From positions 1,302,001 to 1,366,000 of the forward strand of contig NZ_JBCNKR010000006.1 of NCBI RefSeq assembly GCF_039595935.1: a stretch of 64,000 bases of DNA, written 5' to 3'. Of this stretch, positions 28,585-37,091 are shown in pieces. The stretch comes from Flavobacterium sp. (GTDB lineage: Bacteria; Bacteroidota; Bacteroidia; Flavobacteriales; Flavobacteriaceae). Positions within the stretch are counted from its first letter, which is position 1. Every line of letters starts with the position of its first letter. The notes under the pieces are model-generated. The model was not told where the DNA came from. It saw only the letters and a program-made list of their open reading frames with translations, and searched no databases. The translations under genes and the position numbers were made by a program.

Positions 28585-29850
28585 ATGTTTAAAAAAGATA
28601 ATTGGGATGAGATTTTACAGGCCTTAACGGCGAATCCCTTCAGAACTATTCTGACTGCTTTTGGTGTATTTTGGGGAATTTTTATTTTGGTGATTTTATT
28701 GGCTGCAGGGAATGGTTTAGAAAACGGAATTAAAAAAGGATTTGACGGAATTGCCACAAACACCATGTTTATGTGGAGCCAAACGACTTCTAAAGCTTAT
28801 AAAGGACTGCCAAAAACACGCCGCTATGATTTTAGAAATAGTGATGTAGCGGCATTAAAAGCGGCATTGCCAGATTTATTATATGTTTCGCCAAGAAATC
28901 AGTTAGGGGATTTTAACGGAACAAATAACGTGGTTCGCGGAACAAAAACTTCGGCATTTACCATTTATGGAGATTACCCGGAACTGATTAAACAGCAGCC
29001 AATGGATATTATTCAGGGCAGATTTATAAATCAGCAGGATATTCAGGATAAAAGAAAAGTAGCCATAATCGGGAAAGGGGTTATCAGCGAATTGTATGGG
29101 AAAGAAGAAGAAGCTGTTGGAACGTACATCAAAATTAACGGAATAAATTTCATGGTGGTTGGTGTTTATAAATCGAAACAACAGGGAGGAAATGCAGAAC
29201 AGGAACAAAAAAACATTTTTATTCCGTTTACAACCTTTCAGCAGGCTTTTAATTACGGAGATAAAGTAGGATGGATGGCGCTTACTGCTAAAGATGAAAC
29301 TTCTATTACAGATCTAAAACCTAAAATTTTAGAAATAATAAAATCGCTTCATTCTATAAACCCTGCAGATGACAGAGCAGTTGGAAATTTTGACTTGTAC
29401 GAACAGTTTAATAAAGTACAGAGCTTATTTAATATTCTAAAAATCATAGCGTATTTCGTTGGGACATTAGTCCTGATTTCCGGAGTAATCGGAATTTCAA
29501 ACATTATGCTTATTGTAGTTAAAGAACGTACCAAAGAAATTGGAATCAGAAGAGCTTTAGGGGCAACTCCGGGAGCAATTAGATCACAAATTTTAACTGA
29601 GTCAATATTTTTAACCATCATTTCAGGGATGTTCGGCATTGCTGTTGCAACCGGAATTATTGCGCTTTTAAATTTAGCTCTTGATTCTATGCCGCCCGGA
29701 AACGATACTATGTTTGCCAATCCAAGCGTAGATTTAGGAGTTGTATTTGTTGCCTTAATAATATTAGTAGGATCAGGTTTGCTGGCAGGATTTATTCCGG
29801 CGCAGACCGCAATTAATGTAAAGCCGGTAGATGCTTTACGAACAGAATAA
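28585..29850 (+). CDS. MacB-type ABC transporter permease (second of two)
   Basis: 421 aa, with the same topology as the preceding gene: N-terminal helix (GVFWGIFILVILLAAGNGLE), periplasmic MacB_PCD domain, and three C-terminal helices with VKERTKEIGIRRALGATPGA. It is clearly paralogous to the first permease (shared FRNSDV and ILLAAG-NGLENGI segments), so the pair arose by duplication. It lacks its own ATPase domain, which E. coli MacB has fused. The adaptor gene starts 38 bp downstream. Confidence 0.94.
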   Translation: MFKKDNWDEILQALTANPFRTILTAFGVFWGIFILVILLAAGNGLENGIKKGFDGIATNTMFMWSQTTSKAYKGLPKTRRYDFRNSDVAALKAALPDLLYVSPRNQLGDFNGTNNVVRGTKTSAFTIYGDYPELIKQQPMDIIQGRFINQQDIQDKRKVAIIGKGVISELYGKEEEAVGTYIKINGINFMVVGVYKSKQQGGNAEQEQKNIFIPFTTFQQAFNYGDKVGWMALTAKDETSITDLKPKILEIIKSLHSINPADDRAVGNFDLYEQFNKVQSLFNILKIIAYFVGTLVLISGVIGISNIMLIVVKERTKEIGIRRALGATPGAIRSQILTESIFLTIISGMFGIAVATGIIALLNLALDSMPPGNDTMFANPSVDLGVVFVALIILVGSGLLAGFIPAQTAINVKPVDALRTE

Positions 29851-29888
29851 AATTATCAATCAAAATAATCGATTAAACCGAAAACAAA

Positions 29889-31007
29889 ATGAAAAAAGGA
29901 GTAACCGTAACCATTTTAATTTTAATTGCCATTGTGTTTTTTGGCGCACTTTACTACTTGTACGCAAAGAACCAGGAATCACCAATTATTTATAAAACGG
30001 AGAAAGCAGAGATTAAAACAATCGTAAAAAATACAATTGCGACTGGAAATATTCAGCCTGATGAAGAGGTCCTAATCAAACCAAATATTTCAGGTATTAT
30101 TGAAGAAGTTTATATCAAAGCTGGAGAAAAGATTAAAGCAGGCGATATGATTGCTAAAATTAGAGTTGTTGCCAACGTTTCGAACGTAAGCAGTACTCAA
30201 AATCAGGTTCAGACTGCTAAAATTGCTTTAGATAATCAAGAAAGAATTTACAAGAGACAAAAAACATTGTTTGAGAAAGATGTAATTTCAGCAAATGATT
30301 TTGATGCTGCTCAAGTTGCTTACAATCAGGCAAAACAAACTTACCTTGCAGCAAAACAAAGTTTAGATATTGTAAAAACAGGAACAACTTCTTCATTAGG
30401 AAGTTATGCAAATACATTAATTCGTTCTACGGTAAACGGAATGGTTTTACAAGTTCCTGTAAAAGTAGGAAATCAGGTTATCGAAAGTAATAATTTCAAC
30501 GAAGGAACTACAATTGCAAGTGTTGCCGATGTGGGAAGAATGATTTTTATTGGAAAAATTGATGAATCTGAAGTTGGAAAAATCAAAGAAAAAATGCCAA
30601 TTGAAATTACAGTTGGAGCTATAGAAAATAAAAAGTTCGACGCAGTTTTGACAGATATTGCACCAAAAGGAGTTGTAGAAAATGGAGCAATTCAGTTTGA
30701 AATAAAAGCAAGATTAGAAAATAGAGACGAAACATTTATTAGAGCCGGTTTAAGTGCAAATGCATCTATCATTCTTGAAAAAGCTGATAAAGTTATGGCT
30801 ATAAAAGAATCATTAGTTCAGTTTGACAAAAAAACTCAAAAACCTTATGTAGAAGTTGAAACTTCATATCAAAAATTCCAAAGAAGAGATTTAGTTCTTG
30901 GCGTAAGCGATGGAATTTATGTTCAGGTTAAAAGCGGAATTAAAAACACAGATAAAATAAAAATCTGGAATCAGGGTTTAATTGACGAAAAAGAAGAGAA
31001 AAAGTAA
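29889..31007 (+). CDS. Periplasmic adaptor (HlyD/MacA family), first of two
   Basis: 372 aa. N-terminal anchor (VTVTILILIAIVFFGALYYL); lipoyl-type half motif IKPNISGIIEEVYIKAGEKI; a coiled-coil hairpin (about residues 105-160, KIALDNQERIYKRQKTLFEK); then beta-barrel and membrane-proximal domains with FIRAGLSANASIILEK. Such adaptors join the inner-membrane transporter to TolC. The hairpin is short, as for MacA-type pumps. It lies between the permeases and tolC. Confidence 0.92.
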   Translation: MKKGVTVTILILIAIVFFGALYYLYAKNQESPIIYKTEKAEIKTIVKNTIATGNIQPDEEVLIKPNISGIIEEVYIKAGEKIKAGDMIAKIRVVANVSNVSSTQNQVQTAKIALDNQERIYKRQKTLFEKDVISANDFDAAQVAYNQAKQTYLAAKQSLDIVKTGTTSSLGSYANTLIRSTVNGMVLQVPVKVGNQVIESNNFNEGTTIASVADVGRMIFIGKIDESEVGKIKEKMPIEITVGAIENKKFDAVLTDIAPKGVVENGAIQFEIKARLENRDETFIRAGLSANASIILEKADKVMAIKESLVQFDKKTQKPYVEVETSYQKFQRRDLVLGVSDGIYVQVKSGIKNTDKIKIWNQGLIDEKEEKK

Positions 31008-31044
31008 TTTGAGTCTATAAAGAGTTTTTGGTTTTAAAAAATGT

Positions 31045-31052
31045 TAAATTTG
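31045..31052 (+). promoter_or_regulatory. Possible internal promoter before tolC
   Basis: TAAATTTG, followed by CGTAG, lies in the 80-base gap ahead of the tolC-like gene and fits TAnnTTTG. A TTG at 31028-31030 is 14 bases upstream, a little closer than the usual 17-23. Confidence 0.45.
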
Positions 31053-31087
31053 CGTAGAACCGTTTACTGCGCTTTCATTCAAAATAT

Positions 31088-32473
31088 ATGAAAATAAATA
31101 AATATAATAGTCTTGTTTTTGCGATGTTGTTTGGTTTTGGATTAACCGGTCACGCTCAAACAAAGCAATGGACACTCGAAGAATGTGTACGATATGCATT
31201 AGATAATAATATCACGATTAAATTATCTGAGTTAGATGTTAAAACAGCCGATATAGATAAAAGGGGAGCGTTAGGGAGTTACCTTCCTACGGTAAATGGT
31301 AATGCTTCGCATTCCTGGAATATTGGTTTGAACGTTAACCCGGTTACCAATATTGCAACTACGCAAACAACTCAATATTCTTCATTGGGAGTAAATGCAA
31401 ATGTGGATATCTACAAAGGTCTGCAAAATCAAAATGCTTATAGAAGAGCCAGCCTTGCTATTGTAGCATCAAAATATCAATTGCTGAAAATGCAGGAAGA
31501 TATTTCATTAAATGTGGCAAATGCTTTTCTGCAGATTTTATCAAATAAAGAAAATCTGAAAGTAAGACAAGAACAGTTAACTATAGATGAAAAGCGTTTA
31601 TCACGTTCTGAAGAAATGGTAAATGCAGGAACAATTCCTCGTGGGGATTTATTCGATTTAAAAGCGACTGTTGCTACAGATAAACAAAATATTACAGTTG
31701 CTGAAAATAGTTTGCTGATTTCAAAATTAAGTTTAGCGCAGCTTTTACAATTAAAAGAATTTGCAGATTTTGACGTAGTTGACGACACAAATGCAAAAGA
31801 CGAGAACAATATCATGGCGCAAAGTCCAATTGATATTTATAATAAAGCCAAAGAAACCAGAACAGAGCTAAAACTAGCACAAACGAATCTGGAAATTGCG
31901 GAGAAAAATGTTTCTATTGCCAGAGGAGCGTATCAGCCAACATTAAGAGGTTTTTATCAATTTAGTACAAGTGCAAGTTACAGTGACAGATTAATTGGAA
32001 CAGATGGTGCAGGAAATCCAATTTATGCAGGTCCGAATCCGGTTTTCCAACAGTTTAGTGATAATAAAGGACATAATTTTGGTTTGCAATTAAGTGTTCC
32101 GATATTTAATGGTTTCACTGTAAAAAACAATGTCGAAAGAAATAAAGTAAGTTTAGAGAAATCTAAAATAGATTTAGAGCAAAAAAGTTTAGATTTGCAA
32201 CGTAACGTATACACTGCCTTTACAGATGCAAAAGGAGCTTTAAATACTTATGAATCAGCTACGGTTACTTTAGAAGCAAGACAGCAGGCATATAATTATG
32301 CTAAAGAAAAGTATGATGTTGGGTTGATGAATTCATTTGATTTTACACAAGCGCAAACCCTGCTTACAAACGCACAATCTGATGTTATCAGAACAAAGTA
32401 CGATTATATGTTTAAAATAAAAATACTTGAATTTTATTTTGGAATTCCAATCGTTCCAATTATTACAAAATAA
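31088..32473 (+). CDS. TolC family outer-membrane efflux protein
   Basis: 461 aa with a signal peptide (MKINKYNSLVFAMLFGFGLTGHAQ) followed by two outer-membrane-efflux repeats rich in long helices. The first begins WTLEECVRYALDNNITIKLS and the second near SPIDIYNKAKETRTELKLAQ. Family residues include ARQQAYNYAKEKYDVGLMNS with the typical YxxG turn and FDFTQAQTLLTNAQSDVIRT. TolC trimers give a tunnel through the outer membrane. The order ATPase, permeases, adaptor, TolC, adaptor makes this a self-contained tripartite efflux set. Confidence 0.94.
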   Translation: MKINKYNSLVFAMLFGFGLTGHAQTKQWTLEECVRYALDNNITIKLSELDVKTADIDKRGALGSYLPTVNGNASHSWNIGLNVNPVTNIATTQTTQYSSLGVNANVDIYKGLQNQNAYRRASLAIVASKYQLLKMQEDISLNVANAFLQILSNKENLKVRQEQLTIDEKRLSRSEEMVNAGTIPRGDLFDLKATVATDKQNITVAENSLLISKLSLAQLLQLKEFADFDVVDDTNAKDENNIMAQSPIDIYNKAKETRTELKLAQTNLEIAEKNVSIARGAYQPTLRGFYQFSTSASYSDRLIGTDGAGNPIYAGPNPVFQQFSDNKGHNFGLQLSVPIFNGFTVKNNVERNKVSLEKSKIDLEQKSLDLQRNVYTAFTDAKGALNTYESATVTLEARQQAYNYAKEKYDVGLMNSFDFTQAQTLLTNAQSDVIRTKYDYMFKIKILEFYFGIPIVPIITK

Positions 32474-32479
32474 TTCATT

Positions 32480-33772
32480 ATGAAGAAAAAAACAGTTTAC
32501 TACCTAATTGGTTTAGCCGTAATTATTATTGTTGCATTAATAGGGCTTTCTAAGGCGGGAGTAATAGGAAACAAAGATGAAGGCAAAGAAGTTGAAACAT
32601 CAAAAGTAGTTGCTTCGACTATTGTTGAAACGGTTTCGGCAACAGGAAAAATCCAGCCTGAAATCGAAGTAAAACTTTCATCTATGGTTTCCGGCGAAAT
32701 TATTGCATTAAACGTAAAAGAAGGCCAGGTTGTAAAAAAAGGAGACTTACTGGTAAAAATAAATCCGGATTTATATACATCCGGTTTAGAAAGATCAGTG
32801 GCCAATTTATCAGGAACCAAAGCCGGTTTAGTGCAGTCTGAAGCCAGTTTTAAAGAAGCAAAAGCGAATTATGAGCGTAATAAAACGCTTTACGATAAAG
32901 GCGTAATTTCAAAATCTGATTGGGATAAAGCTGTTTCAGCTTATGAAGTTGCAAAAGCCACAAAACAATCTTCTTATTATAATGTTCAAAGTGCTTCGGC
33001 ATCTGTAACAGAAGCCAGAGATAATTTAGGACGCACCACAATTTATGCTCCTGCAGATGGTACAATTTCGGTGTTAAATGTAGAGTTGGGCGAACGTGTT
33101 TTAGGTACTCAGCAAATGGCAGGAACTGAGCTTTTAAGAGTGGCTAATCTTAACAACATGGAAGTTGAAGTTGATGTAAATGAAAATGACATCGTAAAAG
33201 TTAAGATTGGAGACGAAGCTAATGTTGAAGTTGATGCTTATTTAAAAAAGAAATTTAAAGGAGTTGTAACCAGTATTTCAAATTCTGCAAGTACAACTTT
33301 AACTTCAGATCAGGTAACAAACTTCAAAGTAAAAGTTCGTATTTTAAAAGAATCATATCAGGATTTATTAGAAGGAAAACCAGAAGCGTATTCACCTTTT
33401 AGGCCAGGTATGACAGCTACGGTTGATATTATAACTACGACCAAAAATAATGTTCTGGCAGTGCCAATTAGTGCGGTTGTAGTAAAATCGGATACTACGG
33501 CTGTAAAAGATTTTGCGGTTGAAGAACCGGATGAAGATAAAAAAGCCGCTCCAAGAAAAGACAAAAAGCTAGAATGTGTTTTTGTAAAAGTAGGAGATAA
33601 GGCTAAAATTAAAATCATTAAAACCGGAATTCAGGACGATACCAATATCGAAGTAATGTCTGGATTAAAAGCGGGAGATGTAGTTATTACGGGACCTTAT
33701 ACAACAGTATCAAAAGAATTAAATTCTGGTGATAAAGTAAAACGCAAATCAGCAGATACTCCTAAAAAGTAA
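32480..33772 (+). CDS. Periplasmic adaptor (MacA/HlyD family), second of two
   Basis: 430 aa. Anchor helix (TVYYLIGLAVIIIVALIGLS), lipoyl-like motif VSGEIIALNVKEGQVVKKGD, a coiled-coil hairpin (about residues 100-175, FKEAKANYERNKTLYDKGVI), barrel strands, and a membrane-proximal domain with PFRPGMTATVDIITTTKNNV. A charged linker near residues 345-360 (EEPDEDKKAAPRKDKK) is extra relative to the first adaptor. It starts 6 bp after tolC. Two adaptors in one operon with two permeases suggest a mixed complex or two alternative assemblies; this is inference. Confidence 0.93.
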   Translation: MKKKTVYYLIGLAVIIIVALIGLSKAGVIGNKDEGKEVETSKVVASTIVETVSATGKIQPEIEVKLSSMVSGEIIALNVKEGQVVKKGDLLVKINPDLYTSGLERSVANLSGTKAGLVQSEASFKEAKANYERNKTLYDKGVISKSDWDKAVSAYEVAKATKQSSYYNVQSASASVTEARDNLGRTTIYAPADGTISVLNVELGERVLGTQQMAGTELLRVANLNNMEVEVDVNENDIVKVKIGDEANVEVDAYLKKKFKGVVTSISNSASTTLTSDQVTNFKVKVRILKESYQDLLEGKPEAYSPFRPGMTATVDIITTTKNNVLAVPISAVVVKSDTTAVKDFAVEEPDEDKKAAPRKDKKLECVFVKVGDKAKIKIIKTGIQDDTNIEVMSGLKAGDVVITGPYTTVSKELNSGDKVKRKSADTPKK

Positions 33773-33780
33773 TTTTAATT

Positions 33781-34035
33781 ATGACCACTGCATTGTATAG
33801 CGGACCTTCTGCAGACCTCTTTTTTGGTTTTTTCGGAGGTTTTATTTGTGCCGTTATATATTTAATATGGGGACATTATAGTACTTATAAAACAAAATAT
33901 TATAGTGATGAATTTATATATTTTTCAATAGGAAAAAAATTGATTCTATATATAAGTTTTTTATTAGCAAATTTATTAGTGGCATTTCTTTTATTTTGGC
34001 TATTAAGCCTTACTTTTGCTGCTGTAATTTTTTAG
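33781..34035 (+). CDS. Small hypothetical membrane protein
   Basis: 84 aa, ATG 33781, 8 bp after the adaptor gene. Two strongly hydrophobic segments are visible, LFFGFFGGFICAVIYLIWGH and LILYISFLLANLLVAFLLFW, with a Tyr/Lys-rich loop between. I do not recognise a family. Tight spacing suggests it is translated with the efflux operon or leads into tsaB. Confidence 0.6.
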   Translation: MTTALYSGPSADLFFGFFGGFICAVIYLIWGHYSTYKTKYYSDEFIYFSIGKKLILYISFLLANLLVAFLLFWLLSLTFAAVIF

Positions 34036-34061
34036 ATAGTTTAACCAAAAATCTTATCTCT

Positions 34062-34733
34062 TTGGCTTATATTCTCAACATCGAAACCGCTACCAAAAAC
34101 TGTTCAGTCTCAATTGCAAAAAACGGAGAAACTATTCTTTGTAAAGAAATTGCAGAAGAAGGATATTCGCATGCTGAAAAACTTCACGTTTTTATTGAAG
34201 AAGTAATTACAGAATCTGGAATCTCAGTTCAGGATTTAAATGCAATTGCAGTAAGTCAGGGGCCGGGTTCATATACAGGTTTGAGAATTGGGGTTTCAGC
34301 AGCAAAAGGTTTATGTTTTGCCTTAAACATTCCGTTGATTGCTGTAGATACTTTGCAGACTTTAGCATCAAAAGCAAATGTTTCTGACGGAAAAATTATC
34401 TCAATGCTTGATGCCAGAAGAATGGAAGTTTACAGTGAAATTTTCACTTCTGATTTACAAGTTGAAAGAACAATTCAGGCTGAAATTATTACAAAAGATT
34501 CTTTTGCTGAATATTCAGAAAAAGTATATTTCGTAGGAGATTGTGCAGAGAAATGCAAACCAGTTTTAACTAAAGACAATTTCATCTTTTTAGAAGATAT
34601 AAAATATCCTTCGGCAAACGAAATGAGTAAGATCAGTTACGATAAATATCAAAAAAGCGACACCGTTGATGTCGCTTATTTTGAACCTTATTATTTAAAA
34701 GATTTTATGATGACTCTGCCTAAAAAGCAATAA
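34062..34733 (+). CDS. tsaB: tRNA threonylcarbamoyladenosine biosynthesis protein TsaB
   Basis: 223 aa from TTG 34062, giving AYILNIETATKNCSVSIAKN, the expected N-terminus. The longer frame from 33996 would overlap the previous gene and add a Cys-rich stretch foreign to the family. ASKHA fold motifs are SHAEKLHVFIEEVI, AVSQGPGSYTGLRIGVSAAK and SMLDARRMEVYSEIF. TsaB is the inactive partner that binds TsaD in making t6A37 on ANN-decoding tRNAs. It is monocistronic or distal in the efflux operon and converges on the mscS gene. Confidence 0.92.
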   Translation: MAYILNIETATKNCSVSIAKNGETILCKEIAEEGYSHAEKLHVFIEEVITESGISVQDLNAIAVSQGPGSYTGLRIGVSAAKGLCFALNIPLIAVDTLQTLASKANVSDGKIISMLDARRMEVYSEIFTSDLQVERTIQAEIITKDSFAEYSEKVYFVGDCAEKCKPVLTKDNFIFLEDIKYPSANEMSKISYDKYQKSDTVDVAYFEPYYLKDFMMTLPKKQ

Positions 34734-34740
34734 TCAAATT

Positions 34741-35553
34741 TTATTTTTGAAGTGTAAACGGCTGAACAGAAATTCCTGCCTCATCTAAAGCTGTTTTGCA
34801 ATCTTCCAGCGTTTCTGAAAATACGGCTCCGTAATTTGCATTTTTTGCCCACGGACGAACAGCAAAATCTACAGAACTAGCTGATAGATTTTTTACGAAA
34901 ACTTCTGGCGCAGGCTTTTTAAGAACTTTTGGATTTTTATTTAAGACCTCTAACAAAATGTCTTTGGCTTTTTTAATATCAGAATCATAAGAAACAGAAA
35001 ATGTCAAATCAGCTCTTCTTTCTCCCTGCATAGAATAATTAATAATCGTTCCGTTTGACAAAGCTCCGTTAGGAATAAAAACCGTTTGATTGTTTCCCGT
35101 AAGCATTTTAGTTACAAAAATCTGGATTTCTAAAACTGTTGCAATAACGCCTTGTGCCTCAATTGTATCACCAACTTTAAATGGTTTAAACACAATAATA
35201 AGCATTCCTCCGGCAAAATTAGAAAGTGAGCCCTGAAGCGATAAACCTACAGCAAGACCCATTGCTCCTAAAATGGCAACAAACGAAGAAGTTTCAATTC
35301 CGAGTTTTGAAATAAACGTTACAAACAATAAAATTCGAAGTGCCCATAATAAAATATCGGCAAGAAATTTTGTCAATGTTGGGTCAAGATTTCTCTTAAC
35401 CATTATTTTTCTGATAACTCTGTTGATTAATCGAATGGCATATAAACCAACAAATAAAATTAAAATAGCAGAGATTAACTTTGGCGAATAATCAATTAAA
35501 ATGTTTATAAATCTTGCTGCGTAATTGCTTAGCTGCTCTGGAGTGATGTACAT
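34741..35553 (-). CDS. Small-conductance mechanosensitive channel (MscS family)
   Basis: 270 aa with three N-terminal membrane helices (SAILILFVGLYAIRLINRVI, LLWALRILLFVTFISKLGI, then the pore helix FVAILGAMGLAVGLSLQGSLSN). The Gly/Ala-packed TM3 and the following FAGGMLIIVFKPFKVGDTIE beta-domain entrance are the MscS signatures. A cytoplasmic vestibule follows. It releases osmolytes under hypo-osmotic shock. The size matches E. coli MscS (286 aa). Transcription converges with tsaB, 7 bp apart. Confidence 0.94.
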   Translation of the reverse strand: MYITPEQLSNYAARFINILIDYSPKLISAILILFVGLYAIRLINRVIRKIMVKRNLDPTLTKFLADILLWALRILLFVTFISKLGIETSSFVAILGAMGLAVGLSLQGSLSNFAGGMLIIVFKPFKVGDTIEAQGVIATVLEIQIFVTKMLTGNNQTVFIPNGALSNGTIINYSMQGERRADLTFSVSYDSDIKKAKDILLEVLNKNPKVLKKPAPEVFVKNLSASSVDFAVRPWAKNANYGAVFSETLEDCKTALDEAGISVQPFTLQK

Positions 35554-35564
35554 AATTTTGTGTA

Positions 35565-35590
35565 TAAAAAAACCTTCTCAAAGAGAAGGT
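35565..35590 (-). terminator. Terminator of the small acidic protein gene
   Basis: On the minus strand ACCTTCTC-TTT-GAGAAGGT is followed by a seven-base T tract. It lies between the acidic-protein gene and mscS. Confidence 0.8.
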
Positions 35591-35645
35591 ATATTAATTT
35601 TTGCAAATATAAATATATTTTATTTTTATGCGAAAATAGTTTCAG

Positions 35646-35918
35646 TTACTTGTCTTCCTCAGAATCGGTTTCTGTAACTCCGTCTTCGCTTACATCAACT
35701 ACAGTTTCAGAAACTAATTCGTAATCTGCATTTGTGTTTTCTGAAATAACTTCTTTTATCGAATCAAATACATCGCTTATTAATTCAGCCGCATTTTCTA
35801 TTATAGGCTCTGCGGCTTCTTTAACCTCTTCAAAAGTATTCTCGGCTTCAACAGCTAAATCTTGTGTGGTTTCTTTAGCCGAACCGAATAAATTACTGAA
35901 AAATGATGATAATCCCAT
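35646..35918 (-). CDS. Small acidic helical protein (hypothetical)
   Basis: 90 aa from ATG 35918 (MGLSSFFSNLFGSAKETTQD). The longer frame to 36014 runs through AT-rich intergenic sequence and its terminator, and is rejected. The body is amphipathic and very acidic (EEVKEAAEPIIENAAELISD; tail ETDSEEDK), with no membrane helix or cysteine. I recognise no family. Terminators on both sides mark it as its own transcription unit. Confidence 0.65.
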   Translation of the reverse strand: MGLSSFFSNLFGSAKETTQDLAVEAENTFEEVKEAAEPIIENAAELISDVFDSIKEVISENTNADYELVSETVVDVSEDGVTETDSEEDK

Positions 35919-36000
35919 GGCTTTAAATTGATTAGTTATAAGTACAATATTAACTATTTTTGAATTAAAACAATGAAATTTTTCATTAATTAATGGTATA

Positions 36001-36030
36001 AAAAAACGCCTCAATTGAGACGCTTTTTTT
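36001..36030 (-). terminator. Terminator after the NifU-like gene
   Basis: Read on the minus strand, AGCGTCTC-AATT-GAGGCGTT forms a stem with two mismatches or wobbles, followed by T residues. A matching T run on the plus strand makes it look bidirectional. Confidence 0.65.
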
Positions 36031-36047
36031 ATTTACTGAAGTATTTT

Positions 36048-36948
36048 TTATGCGTTTAAAGCTTCAACCTTAATCGCTTCATCGTTTAGCATGCTTTTCA
36101 GCATATTTTCGATACCGCTTTTTAAAGTAAAGGTTGATGAAGGACAGCCGCTGCAGGCACCTTGCAAAATTACTTTTACTGTTTTATCATCTTCATTATA
36201 AGAATCAAAAGCAATATTTCCACCATCGGCAGCAACTGCAGGTTTTACATATTCTTCTAAAATATTAATAATCTGCTGAGACGTAACATCAAGTTTGTCA
36301 AAAGCTTCATCTTTTGCAGTATCATTTTTAGCCGTTGTCTGAATTAAACTTTCGTCTAAAACAGTTCCGCCGTTTTCGATAAATTGTTTGATGAAAGTTC
36401 TTAATTCTAAAGTGATTTCAGACCAGTCATTAATTTCATATTTAGTAACAGAAATATAATTCTCATCAATAAAAACTTCTTTTACATAAGGAAACTTAAA
36501 TAATTCCTGTGCCAATGGAGAAGAAGCAGTCTGGTCAATGTTTTTGTACTCTACGGCATTTCTTGTCAGCATTCTGCTCACTACAAATTTTAAAGCAGAC
36601 AGGATTTGGAGTTGTTTCTCCGTAAACTGTAATAGGCTGTTTTTTAGCTTTGTTTTCGTCAACTTTTATAATTACACCGCCTTTGTCTACAAATGCAGCG
36701 ATTTGTTCTGCTACATCTTCTTTTACGTCATTCCAGTCTACAATGCTGTATCTTTCAATTGCGATAAAATTTCCTGAAATATAAACGGTTTTTACAAACG
36801 GAAGGTAGAATAATTGTTGTGCTAAAGGTGAAGCTTGTGCTTCATCTATGTTTTTAAATTCAAAATTTTCGTTTTGAGTAATGAAATCTTCAAATTCAAA
36901 CTTTAAAATAGTAGGATTTTGAGTCTCTTTTATAGTGATTTTTGTCAT
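36048..36948 (-). pseudogene. NifU family Fe-S protein, frameshifted
   Basis: Start ATG 36948 (MTKITIKETQNPTILKFEFE). Two NifU-N-like repeats (about residues 1-100 and 105-200) precede a C-terminal NifU domain with the cluster-binding CSGCPSS motif in ILQGACSGCPSSTFTLKSGI. The frame breaks after TTPNP: minus-strand bases read cct-g-tct-gct-tta. Dropping that one G (plus-strand c at 36600) restores TPNPSALKFVVSRML, the conserved start of the second repeat, and a full ~299-aa protein. The upstream frame otherwise ends after a foreign VCFKICSEQ tail. The protein would scaffold or carry Fe-S clusters. Because the rest is perfectly preserved, a recent mutation or an assembly error is likely. Confidence 0.85.
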
Positions 36949-37028
36949 GGCATTAATTTTTTGCAAATTTACTAAAGTTATTTTCTACTATTACCTATAT
37001 TTGATTTTTTAATAAAATAATTAAGACT

Positions 37029-37061
37029 CTCTTCAAATAATTCGTACGAAATTATGAAGAG
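37029..37061. promoter_or_regulatory. Imperfect palindrome between divergent genes
   Basis: CTCTTCA at 37029-37035 and TGAAGAG at 37055-37061 are exact inverted copies that flank ATAATTCGTACGAAATTAT-like inner symmetry. It lies in the 143-base gap between the divergent nifU-like and PorP/SprF-like genes. It could be an operator or part of a transcript hairpin. Confidence 0.35.
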
Positions 37062-37091
37062 TGCAAAAATTAGACTAACCAGCCAGCCATT

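Noticed and set aside
33996..34061. Upstream extension of tsaB
   Set aside because: It overlaps the small membrane protein gene and adds a Cys-rich stretch unlike TsaB; TTG 34062 gives the family N-terminus.
36590..36610. Programmed frameshift in the nifU-like gene
   Set aside because: No slippery heptamer or downstream structure is evident; the junction is a simple extra base.
36535..36966. Two separate NifU-like genes
   Set aside because: The two frames are halves of one protein joined by removing a single base; a TPNPSALKFV junction is restored.
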